Shown: positions 31,246 to 38,111 of the stretch, in pieces | Numbering within the stretch: position 1 is the stretch's first letter | Layout: the number at the start of each line of letters is the position of its first letter | Assembly: GCA_910576865.1 (NCBI GenBank) | Contig: CAJTKE010000007.1 | Coordinates: forward strand, 1-64,000 | Direction: 5' to 3' | DNA length: 64,000 nucleotides | Source of the DNA: an uncultured Oscillibacter sp. | GTDB taxonomy: Bacteria; Bacillota; Clostridia; Oscillospirales; Oscillospiraceae | Program-made: the position numbers and the translations under genes | The notes under the pieces: generated by a model | Databases searched by the model: none | Seen by the model: the letters and a program-made list of their open reading frames with translations, nothing else | Told to the model about the DNA's origin: nothing

Positions 31246-32169
31246 ATGGCTTTTACCGCGACTGATGTGAAGAACCTGCGCGAGATGACCGGCGTGGGCA
31301 TGATGGACTGCAAGAAGGCCCTGTCCGCCACCGACGGCGACATGGACAAGGCCGTGGAGTGGCTCCGGGAGAAGGGCATGGCCGCCTCCGTGAAGAAGGC
31401 CGGCCGCGTGGCCGCCGAGGGCATGGCCTACGCCGCCGTCATTGACGGCGTGGGCGTGGTGGTCGAGGTCAACGCCGAGACCGACTTCGTGGGCAAGAAC
31501 GAGAAATTCGTGGACTTCGTCAAGGGTGTGGCCGAGACCGTGGCCAGGGAGAACCCCGCCGACCTGGACGCCCTGATGGCCTGCAAGTACCAGGGCACCG
31601 ACCTCACCGTCACCCAGCAGCAGCAGGAGATGGTCCTGGTCATCGGCGAGAACATCAAGGTCCGCCGCTTCGCCCGCTTCGCCGAGGGCGTGTCCGTGCC
31701 CTACGTCCACGCCGGCGGCAAGATCGGCGTGCTGGTGAACCTGGAGACCTCCCTGGACGCCGGGCAGGTCACGGAGCTGGGCAAGAACATCGCCATGCAG
31801 ATCGCCGCCCTGAACCCCCGCTTCTGGGACAAGTCCCAGGTGACGGAGGAGATCCTGGACGAGGAGAAGAAGGTCATGCTGGCCCAGATGGAGAACGACC
31901 CCAAGATGGCCAACAAGCCCGCCCAGGTCCGGGAGAAGATCGTCATGGGCAAGCTGAACAAGTTCTACGCCGAGAACTGCCTGCTCCAGCAGGACAGTGT
32001 CCGGGCCGACGTCTTCGAGGGCAGCGTGGAGGCCTATATCGCCCACGCGGCCAAGGAGCTGGGCGGAACCATCACCTTCAAGGACGCCATCCGCTTTGAA
32101 AAGGGCGAGGGCATCGAGAAAAAGCAGGAGAACTTCGCCGACGAGATCGCCTCTCTGGTGAAGGGATAA
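31246..32169 (+). CDS. tsf: Translation elongation factor Ts
   Basis: 307 residues; exchanges GDP for GTP on EF-Tu. N-terminal UBA-like module (VKNLREMTGVGMMDCKKALSATDGDMDKAVEWLREKG), then EGMAYAAVIDGVGVVVEVNAETDFVGKNEKF and coiled-coil insert. A clear TTTGGAGG precedes the ATG at 31246. Cotranscribed with rpsB and ended by a strong terminator. Confidence 0.98.
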   Translation: MAFTATDVKNLREMTGVGMMDCKKALSATDGDMDKAVEWLREKGMAASVKKAGRVAAEGMAYAAVIDGVGVVVEVNAETDFVGKNEKFVDFVKGVAETVARENPADLDALMACKYQGTDLTVTQQQQEMVLVIGENIKVRRFARFAEGVSVPYVHAGGKIGVLVNLETSLDAGQVTELGKNIAMQIAALNPRFWDKSQVTEEILDEEKKVMLAQMENDPKMANKPAQVREKIVMGKLNKFYAENCLLQQDSVRADVFEGSVEAYIAHAAKELGGTITFKDAIRFEKGEGIEKKQENFADEIASLVKG

Positions 32170-32190
32170 CTCCCGGATATTGAACGCATG

Positions 32191-32226
32191 AAAAGGACCT
32201 CCGCCGGTTGGCGGAGGTCCCTTTTC
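32191..32226 (+). terminator. Terminator of rpsB-tsf
   Basis: 11-bp stem GGACCTCCGCC/GGCGGAGGTCC then CTTTT; A-run on the left makes it usable in both directions. Confidence 0.8.
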
Positions 32227-32265
32227 GTGTCCTCTGAAACTGCCGGGGTCCCGGGGGGTGGGACC

Positions 32266-32282
32266 GTAGGGGCGGCCCCTAC
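32266..32282. repeat. Minimal REP-like palindrome
   Basis: GTAGGGGCGGCCCCTAC, a REP stem with hardly any loop, 5 bp from the SLH gene stop. Confidence 0.55.
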
Positions 32283-32286
32283 CCTC

Positions 32287-34266
32287 TTATTTCACGTAGG
32301 CCCGATACAGGAACGTCACAATCTGCCCCCGGGTGCAGGGGTCGCCGGGGCCGAAGGTGGTGGCGGTCTTGCCTGTGGTCACGCCCTTTTCCACAGCCCA
32401 GTCCACGGCGTCCGGCAGATCGGGCCAGTACCACTGGCCCCGCTCCGGTTCCTGCACGTCCTCAAAGCTGGCCTTGGCGGTGGACTCGGGGCGGCCGAAG
32501 GCCGTCCAGATAAAGTAGACCGCGGCTACCCGGCTGCATGTATCGTGGGGGTCGAAGGTGCCGGAGTACTCCATATCCAGCTCCGCCGCCCACTGGACGG
32601 CCTTATAATAGTACGCGCCGGGGTCGGTCACGTCCACGTACTGGGTCTCCGTCAGCTTGGGCTCCGGGGACCCGGCGGCCCGCCAGAGGAAGGTGACGAT
32701 CTGGGCCCGGGTGCAGGGGTCGCCGGGGCCGAAGGTGGTGGCGGTTTTGCCGTTGGTGATGCCCTGTTTCACTGCCCAAACGATGCTGTCCAGGAAGGGG
32801 GAGTTTGCGGGCACGTCATGGAAATCCGTGACGACGGTGGCCGCGGGATTCTGCGCGGGCTTGGAGGGTTCCGTGGCCTCAGGGAGGGCCTGGCCGTCTT
32901 TCACCGCCGTGCCCTTTTTCACCCAGCCGGCGTAGAGGGTCATGTCGGCGGTGACGGGGTTGGTCTCCTTCCAGGGGTAGAGCTTGCCGTCGTCCCCCAG
33001 GAGGCACCAGGCGTAGAACTCATGGCTGGTGTAGGGAGAGGTCAGCTTCTTCCCGTCGGGCAGGTCCACGGTCTGGCCCCGGGAGAGCTTCTGGTCCTCG
33101 GGGATCTCCTTTTCGGGGGGATTCTTGTAGTTCAGGTTGAATTTCACGGTGAAGGGCCCGTTGGGGTTGGAGCTGCCCACGGGAATGGACACCTGGGCGG
33201 CGTTGAAGATGTCGGCGCTGGAGGCGTCCAGGACCGTATCGTCGTCCTTGTCCACCAGCTGGACAAAAAGCTGGGGGGCCAGGTCAAGCCTCAGCGTGCC
33301 CGACATGGCGGCGCCCTCCAGGGTCAGGACCAGCCCCGTTGTGGGATAAACCCCCTCGGGGTAGAGGGCGGCGGGATAGGCGCTGTCCTTTACCGGGATG
33401 TCGTACTGGTATTTGACACTGGTGAGCCTGAGCCCCACGGCGCCGAATTTGCCGCTGATATAAGATTTCACAGCCGTCTCCGCGTCGGAGGGCTTGCCGT
33501 CCCCGTAAAGGGCCCGCTCCAGGGGGCGCCAGTCCAGGGCCGCGTCGTCGGTGGCGCAGGAGAGAAGGATCTCCACCTTTTCCGCCCCCGCCTCGATTTT
33601 GTCGGGGGTGACCTTCAGGCTGGGGGTGGTTTTGGAGGTCCGGACCTTGGTCCACTTGGCCACGGCGGTCTCCCCGCCGCTGAACACGCCGCCAACCTGG
33701 ACCTGCGTACCGCCCACGAACCAGCCGTCAAAGGTGTAGCCGGACCGGGTGGGAACGGGAAGTTCCTTGTCCAGGGTGGGGGCGGTGTGGCCGTCAAGGC
33801 TCAGCTCCACGTACTCTACAGAGCAGGTCCCTCCGTTGGGGTCCAGGTAGAGCTTGGGGGTGTTGGGGGACGGGTCCCATTTGGCCACCACGGTGGCCCC
33901 GGCGGTCATGTACGCATCGACAAGCTGGGTGAAGGTCCCGTCGGTGTACCAGCCGTCGAAATGATAGCCCTCTCTGGTGGGGTCCTCGGGGAATTGCACC
34001 TTGTGCTTCATACCCTCCGCCGGGCCGTCGGTGGTCATCGTGCTTTTTTGTTCGCTTCCATCGCTGAATTTACCTCCATTCGCCATGAAGGTGATGGAGA
34101 AGGGGCCCTGCCCGTGATCCTCCCCTTCCTCATCTTCGCCCAGGCCGATGGGATAGCCCGACACGTTCCAGCTGACGGAGGCTCCCGCGGCCAGGGCCGT
34201 CACGGGCAGCAGCCCCAGGCACAGGACCAGGGCCAGCAGCAATGCCGCGATGCGTTTACGCTTCAT
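32287..34266 (-). CDS. SLH-domain surface protein 3 with InlB-type repeats
   Basis: 659 residues, secreted. Signal peptide MKRKRIAALLLALVLCLGLL ending ALA. Then InlB/Flg_new (MucBP-like) beta-repeats marked by REGYHFDGWYTDGTFTQ, SGYTFDGWFVGG and a later EFYAWCLLGDDGKLYPW; a middle beta domain (about 220-400); and three SLH units at the end (HDVPANSPFLDSIVWAVKQG, ...CSRVAAVYFIW, ...CTRGQIVTFLYRAYVK). The repeats suggest contact with host or environment; the SLH units attach it to the wall. Own gene, opposite to rpsB-tsf. Confidence 0.93.
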   Translation of the reverse strand: MKRKRIAALLLALVLCLGLLPVTALAAGASVSWNVSGYPIGLGEDEEGEDHGQGPFSITFMANGGKFSDGSEQKSTMTTDGPAEGMKHKVQFPEDPTREGYHFDGWYTDGTFTQLVDAYMTAGATVVAKWDPSPNTPKLYLDPNGGTCSVEYVELSLDGHTAPTLDKELPVPTRSGYTFDGWFVGGTQVQVGGVFSGGETAVAKWTKVRTSKTTPSLKVTPDKIEAGAEKVEILLSCATDDAALDWRPLERALYGDGKPSDAETAVKSYISGKFGAVGLRLTSVKYQYDIPVKDSAYPAALYPEGVYPTTGLVLTLEGAAMSGTLRLDLAPQLFVQLVDKDDDTVLDASSADIFNAAQVSIPVGSSNPNGPFTVKFNLNYKNPPEKEIPEDQKLSRGQTVDLPDGKKLTSPYTSHEFYAWCLLGDDGKLYPWKETNPVTADMTLYAGWVKKGTAVKDGQALPEATEPSKPAQNPAATVVTDFHDVPANSPFLDSIVWAVKQGITNGKTATTFGPGDPCTRAQIVTFLWRAAGSPEPKLTETQYVDVTDPGAYYYKAVQWAAELDMEYSGTFDPHDTCSRVAAVYFIWTAFGRPESTAKASFEDVQEPERGQWYWPDLPDAVDWAVEKGVTTGKTATTFGPGDPCTRGQIVTFLYRAYVK

Positions 34267-34379
34267 GATTCATCTCTCCTCTATGCGGTCTCGCCCCGAA
34301 GGGGCGGTCTGACCTCCATTATATCCCACCCGGCGGCGGAAGCGCAAGGGCTTTTGCCCCAATCCCGGGCGAAACGGGC

Positions 34380-34705
34380 AAAAAACATCCCCCCATCCGC
34401 TCCATCGGCGAATGGGGGGCTTACCCATTGATCGGATTGTCCATTGGTCTCGATACCTCGTGCTTTCTTGATGTTGCCGTTCGTGGGAAAATTCACTGGG
34501 GGTTTGGGTGATCCGGGGGTTTCCAATCCATGAAACAGTTTCTTGCGTCGACCTGCTGGTCCCGCGGGCTCATTCTAATGAGGGGTGTTTCGTTTTTGGG
34601 AAGTGCCTGAGATCACGCTGTCGCTGGGTTCGCCGGGGTTTCGAACGGCGCTGGAAAACGTGGGTTTCCGCGTGTGACTAGTACACTGGACTCACCTCTT
34701 TCTGT
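34380..34705 (-). ncRNA. Candidate noncoding RNA of about 326 nt (class uncertain, raiA-like?)
   Basis: On the minus strand: consensus promoter (TTGACA 34740-34735, 17 nt, TATATT 34717-34712), no plausible reading frame, and a strong terminator (CCCCCCAT...ATGGGGGG stem, 34389-34419, then T6). Inside are short hairpins with shared AAACCC loops: GGAAA-CCCACG-TTTTCC, GTTCG-AAACCC-CGGCGAAC and a third GGAAACCCCC, which could pair with GGG segments. Near the 5' end is GGTGAGTCCAGTGTACTAG. Not tRNA, tmRNA, RNase P, SRP or 6S RNA by their conserved cores. The raiA motif is a guess. Confidence 0.65.
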
Positions 34706-34711
34706 AGCTAA

Positions 34712-34740
34712 AATATACAATAATTTCAGGCGGCTGTCAA
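34712..34740 (-). promoter_or_regulatory. Promoter of the 34.4-34.7 kb RNA
   Basis: TTGACA, 17-nt spacer, TATATT on the minus strand. Confidence 0.75.
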
Positions 34741-34833
34741 GACCTTTTGTGAAGTTTTACGTTTTTTACAAAGACGAACCGATTACCTCCGGCGAAAAGC
34801 ACAAAGGAGGCGGGCCGGGGCCGGGATTTTTCC

Positions 34834-34862
34834 TTGTGCTTTCCGGCTTTTTCTGGTATGAT
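34834..34862 (+). promoter_or_regulatory. Promoter of miaB
   Basis: TTGTGC (34834-34839), 17-nt spacer ending TGG, TATGAT (34857-34862). Confidence 0.65.
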
Positions 34863-34909
34863 AGCGCTGTTGAATTCGGAACATCATCCGCAGGCATGGA
34901 GGAAGCGTT

Positions 34910-36322
34910 TTGAAGCGAGAGGAAGTCATCGTCCCCCGGGAGGAGATCGCCCGTCAGGGGGAGTTTCAGGAGAGAATCAAGGCCATGTTCGCCGCCCGGG
35001 GGGCCCACCCCCTGGCCAGGGTGGAGACCTTCGGCTGCCAGCAGAACGTGGCGGACGGGCAGCGCATCATGGGCATGCTGGAGGAAATGGGCTTCGCCTT
35101 CACGGAGGACCCCGGGGAGGCGGACCTGGTGCTGCTGAACACCTGCGCCGTCCGGGAACACGCGGAGCAGCGGGTGTTCGGCAATCTGGGCATTCTCACC
35201 CACTCCAAGAGGGAGAACCCGGAGCAGGTGATCATCCTCTGCGGCTGCATGGCCCAGGAGGCGCGGGTGGCCAAACGGGTGAAGGAGTCCTACCGCCACG
35301 TGGACCTGGTCTTCGGGCCCCAGGCCCTGTGGCGCTTCCCGGAGCTCCTCTGGCAGGTCTATGAGACCCGGAAGCGGGTCTTCTCCACCGCCGAGGAGCA
35401 CGGGTCCATCGCCGAGGGCCTGCCCGTGGTCCGGGAGCGGGGGGTGAAGGCCTGGGTGTCCGTCATGTACGGGTGCAACAACTTCTGTTCCTACTGCATC
35501 GTGCCCTACGTCCGGGGCCGGGAGCGGAGCCGGGAGCCCGCCGCCGTGCTGGCGGAGGTCCGGGAGCTGGTGGAGGCGGGATACAGGGACATCACCCTCC
35601 TGGGCCAGAACGTGAACTCCTACGGCAACGACCTGGACACGGGCTATCACTTCCCGGACCTGCTGGAGGACATCGACCGGATCCCGGGGGACTACTGGAT
35701 CCGCTTCATGTCCAGCCACCCCAAGGACGCCACCCCCCGGCTCTTCGACGTGATGGCCAAGTGCGCCCACGTGGCCAAACAGCTCCACCTCCCCTTCCAG
35801 TCCGGGAACAACCGGGTGCTGGAGGAGATGAACCGGCGCTACACCCGGGAGAAGTACCTGGAGCTGATTCAGCACGCCCGGGACCGCATGCCGGGGCTGG
35901 TGGTGACCAGCGACGTCATCATCGGCTTCCCCGGGGAGACGGAGGCGGAGGCCATGGACACCGTGTCCCTGGTGGAGGAGGTGGGTTTCGACGCCCTCTT
36001 CACCTTCATCTACTCCCCCCGGCCCGGCACCAGGGCGGCGGAGCTGCCGGACCCGGCCCCCCGGGAGGAGAAACAGAAGTGGTTCGACAGGCTGCTGGAG
36101 GTCCAGAACCGGCATTCGGCGGAGGTCCACGCCGGGTACGTGGGGAAGACGGTCCGGGTGCTGGTGGACGGCGAGAGCGGGGACGGGGACTTCCCCCTCT
36201 CCTCCCGGACGGAGGGAAACCGTCTGGTGCGGCTGAAGGGGGACAAGGCCCTCATCGGGCGCTTTTTGGACGTGAGGGTCACCGGCAGCAACACCTGGGC
36301 GCTGTACGGGGAGCCGGTTTAA
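34910..36322 (+). CDS. miaB: tRNA-2-methylthio-N6-dimethylallyladenosine synthase
   Basis: 470 residues; radical-SAM methylthiotransferase that modifies i6A37 made by MiaA (45057). N-terminal UPF0004 domain with Cys43 (ETFGCQQN), LLNTCAVREHAEQR and ILCGCMAQ holding the auxiliary Fe-S cluster; radical SAM motif CNNFCSYC (Cys189/193/196); IIGFPGETEAEA; C-terminal TRAM domain (about 405-468). Start is TTG at 34910: GGAGG is 7 nt upstream, and the nearby ATG at 34896 is in another frame and stops at once. Own promoter. Confidence 0.96.
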   Translation: MKREEVIVPREEIARQGEFQERIKAMFAARGAHPLARVETFGCQQNVADGQRIMGMLEEMGFAFTEDPGEADLVLLNTCAVREHAEQRVFGNLGILTHSKRENPEQVIILCGCMAQEARVAKRVKESYRHVDLVFGPQALWRFPELLWQVYETRKRVFSTAEEHGSIAEGLPVVRERGVKAWVSVMYGCNNFCSYCIVPYVRGRERSREPAAVLAEVRELVEAGYRDITLLGQNVNSYGNDLDTGYHFPDLLEDIDRIPGDYWIRFMSSHPKDATPRLFDVMAKCAHVAKQLHLPFQSGNNRVLEEMNRRYTREKYLELIQHARDRMPGLVVTSDVIIGFPGETEAEAMDTVSLVEEVGFDALFTFIYSPRPGTRAAELPDPAPREEKQKWFDRLLEVQNRHSAEVHAGYVGKTVRVLVDGESGDGDFPLSSRTEGNRLVRLKGDKALIGRFLDVRVTGSNTWALYGEPV

Positions 36323-36573
36323 CGGGCCATCCACTTGCCAAGAGAGACGGCCTTTTGAAACAGAAGCCGGTCCTCCAGAAACCGGAGGCCGCACCAGGCG
36401 GCGCGGTAGTCCTCCACCAGGTGGAGCTGTTCCGGGGTCAGGGCGGTCTTCAGGGCGGCCCAGGCCGTGTTTTGTTCGTCGCTCCGGCGGCTGTATTCGA
36501 TGAGGTCCAGCTGCGCGTCGGCCTCCAGGCGGTCGGAGACGTATTGATACAGGCAGTCGAGATATTCGTCCAT
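36319..36573 (-). CDS. Small helical protein (possibly DUF6809-like), partner of divergent XRE gene
   Basis: 84 residues, all-helical by pattern: MDEYLDCLYQYVSDRLEADAQ, then LKTALTPEQLHLVEDYRAAW and a final LLFQKAVSLGKWMAR. No known domain recognised with certainty, but length, N-terminal short helix and C-terminal F-x-x-x-x-x-L-G pattern recall the 28101 protein. GGGGGAAAT lies before the ATG at 36573. Divergent from an XRE gene, as in the 28-kb module, with a consensus promoter at 36618-36646. The stop overlaps the last bases of miaB (36319-36322). Confidence 0.65.
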   Translation of the reverse strand: MDEYLDCLYQYVSDRLEADAQLDLIEYSRRSDEQNTAWAALKTALTPEQLHLVEDYRAAWCGLRFLEDRLLFQKAVSLGKWMAR

Positions 36574-36617
36574 TTATTTCCCCCGATTCTCAAAATGTGC
36601 ACAACTGGGATATTGTT

Positions 36618-36646
36618 ATTATAACTCCTTCGTTTGTGCCTGTCAA
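36618..36646 (-). promoter_or_regulatory. Promoter of the 84-aa gene
   Basis: Minus strand TTGACA (36646-36641), 17-nt spacer, TATAAT (36623-36618). GCACAA and TTGTGC half-sites flank it, a possible XRE operator. Confidence 0.7.
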
Positions 36647-36663
36647 TAGGAAAGAGGCTGAAT

Positions 36664-36882
36664 ATGACGTTTTCGGAAAAATTGATCGAGCTTCGGAAGA
36701 GCGCCGGTTTGACACAGCAGGAGACGGCGAAGGGGGCCGGACTGAGCCTTCGGGGCTACCAGAATTATGAGCACGGCCTGCGGGAGCCGAAAATGACGGT
36801 CCTCATCGCCCTGGCGGATTTCTACGACATCTCCCTGGACGAGCTGGTCTGCCGGAAGTGGCCCAAGGAGCCGGAGGCGTGA
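36664..36882 (+). CDS. XRE-family HTH regulator
   Basis: 72 residues. Cro/C1 HTH: MTFSEKLIELRKSAGLTQQETAKGAGLSLRGYQNYEHGLREPKMTVLIALADFYDISLDELVCRK. ATG at 36664 follows GAAAGAGG. Divergent from the 84-residue gene with an intervening promoter, the same layout as the module at 27.8-28.3 kb, so it probably represses that gene and itself. Its terminator doubles as the end of antisense RNA 3. Confidence 0.9.
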   Translation: MTFSEKLIELRKSAGLTQQETAKGAGLSLRGYQNYEHGLREPKMTVLIALADFYDISLDELVCRKWPKEPEA

Positions 36883-36912
36883 AAAAGACCCCGCGCTCCG
36901 GCGCGGGGTCTT
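36882..36912. terminator. Bidirectional terminator after the XRE gene
   Basis: GACCCCGCGC (36887-36896) / GCGCGGGGTC (36901-36910), with A-run at left (T-run for the minus strand) and TT at right. Confidence 0.65.
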
Positions 36913-36936
36913 CCAGGCAGTTATTGACAAATGTGG

Positions 36937-36942
36937 TACAAT
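36937..36942 (+). promoter_or_regulatory. Extended -10 of the 25-aa peptide gene
   Basis: TGTGGTACAAT: TGn extended -10 with TACAAT; no good -35 (CAGGCA at 17 nt). Confidence 0.5.
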
Positions 36943-36999
36943 GGAATACGGCAGGAGAGGCGGGGTCAATCCTCTTCCAGGTGGAAAGAGGTGAGGCCC

Positions 37000-37077
37000 A
37001 TGAGCGCGCTGGAAGTCATCGCACTACTTACGCTCGTGATTGCGGCGATCCAGTTGGGTCACAACCTGAAGAGATAA
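37000..37077 (+). CDS. 25-aa holin-like micropeptide, candidate type I toxin
   Basis: MSALEVIALLTLVIAAIQLG then HNLKR: acidic start, one hydrophobic helix and basic end, the layout of the Firmicutes putative holin-like (Hol-Tox) type I toxins. GAAAGAGGTGAGG precedes the ATG. An antisense promoter lies 105 bp downstream, facing it. The protein is a different type from the two 28-residue peptides near 2.2-2.6 kb, yet the antisense arrangement is the same. Toxicity untested. Confidence 0.65.
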   Translation: MSALEVIALLTLVIAAIQLGHNLKR

Positions 37078-37182
37078 GCCGCCCCCCGAAACCTTAAGGA
37101 AAGCGGCATATTCTCAAGCTATAAACTTGTAAGAGTGTTGACCGCCAACCGGAGGCCACCGGCTGACCGCCCTCCTGCCCAT

Positions 37183-37211
37183 ATTATAGCAAACCCCGCC
37201 CCCGCTGTCAA
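37183..37211 (-). promoter_or_regulatory. Promoter of antisense RNA 3
   Basis: Minus strand TTGACA (37211-37206), 17-nt spacer with GGTTTGC before the -10, TATAAT (37188-37183). Close to the two antisense promoters near 2.06 and 2.7 kb. Confidence 0.75.
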
Positions 37212-37245
37212 GGGGCGGCACGAATGCGAATCAGGAGGCCCTCCC

Positions 37246-38073
37246 ATGAAAATCGTCACCCTGCTGGAAAACACCGCCCATCGTCCCGGCCTCTCCGCCG
37301 CCCGGGGGCTCTCCCTCTACGCGGAGACCAGGCGGCGCAAGGTCCTCTTCGACATGGGGCCCGACGGGACCTTCCTGGAAAACGCCCGGGCCATGGGAAT
37401 CGACCTTTCCGCCGTGGACACCGCCGTGCTGTCCCACGGCCACTCGGACCACGGCGGGGGCCTGGCGGCGTTTTGCGCCGTCAATCAAAGGGCGGGGTTT
37501 TTCCTCCGCCGGGAGGCCCTGGGGGCCTATTTCGCCGTCCTGCCGGGGCAGGAGCCGGGCTACATCGGCCTCCCGCCGGAGGCGGCGAAGGCGGCGGACC
37601 GCTTCCGCTTCACCGGGGAGTTGGAGGACCTGGGGGACGGGCTGACCCTGTTCTCCGATGTGGAGGACGACAGGACCCTCCGGGCCGTGGCCCCCAAGCT
37701 CCAAGAGCGGACGGAAGGGGGCTTCCGCCCCGATCTCTTCGCCCACGAGCAGCACCTGCTCCTTGAGGAGGACGGCAAGGCCGCTTTGCTGGCGGGCTGC
37801 GGGCACCTGGGCATCGTCAACACCCTCCGGGCGGCGAAAAAGCGCCTGGGGCGGATGCCCGACGTGGTTTTCGGCGGCTTCCACCTCTTCGAGCTGGACC
37901 CGGCCGCCCCGGCGTCCGGGGACCTGATCGCCGCCACGGCGGAGGCCATGGCGGAGGGAAACACGATTTACTACACCGGCCACTGCACCGGGGACTGGGC
38001 CTGCGGGGAGCTCAAAAAGGCCCTGGGGGACCGCCTCCGGCCCATGGACTGCGGCGCGTCGGCGGAGCTGTGA
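37246..38073 (+). CDS. MBL-fold metallo-hydrolase (tetrahydromethanopterin/dihydropteroate-type group)
   Basis: 275 residues. Metallo-beta-lactamase fold with SHGHSDHGGGL (ligands in HxHxDH), GCGHLGIVNTL and YYTGHCTGDWA toward the end, a pattern seen in MBL proteins annotated near 7,8-dihydropterin-6-methyl-4-(beta-D-ribofuranosyl)aminobenzene-5'-phosphate synthase. Substrate not known. ATG at 37246 with AGGAGG upstream. Followed by mutS after 38 bp on the same strand; a functional link is not evident. Confidence 0.88.
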   Translation: MKIVTLLENTAHRPGLSAARGLSLYAETRRRKVLFDMGPDGTFLENARAMGIDLSAVDTAVLSHGHSDHGGGLAAFCAVNQRAGFFLRREALGAYFAVLPGQEPGYIGLPPEAAKAADRFRFTGELEDLGDGLTLFSDVEDDRTLRAVAPKLQERTEGGFRPDLFAHEQHLLLEEDGKAALLAGCGHLGIVNTLRAAKKRLGRMPDVVFGGFHLFELDPAAPASGDLIAATAEAMAEGNTIYYTGHCTGDWACGELKKALGDRLRPMDCGASAEL

Positions 38074-38111
38074 GCGGAGCGTATGGCTGACAGAGAGAAG
38101 AGAGGGAACCT

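Larger units (their letters stand above)
36882..37176 (-). ncRNA. Candidate antisense RNA antitoxin 3
   Basis: From the minus-strand promoter at 37183-37211 to the terminator at 36887-36910. It would be complementary to the whole transcript of the 25-residue peptide at 37000. The promoter-proximal part (GGGCGGTCAGCC..., GGCGGTCAAC) resembles that of antisense RNA 2. Function inferred from layout. Confidence 0.5.
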
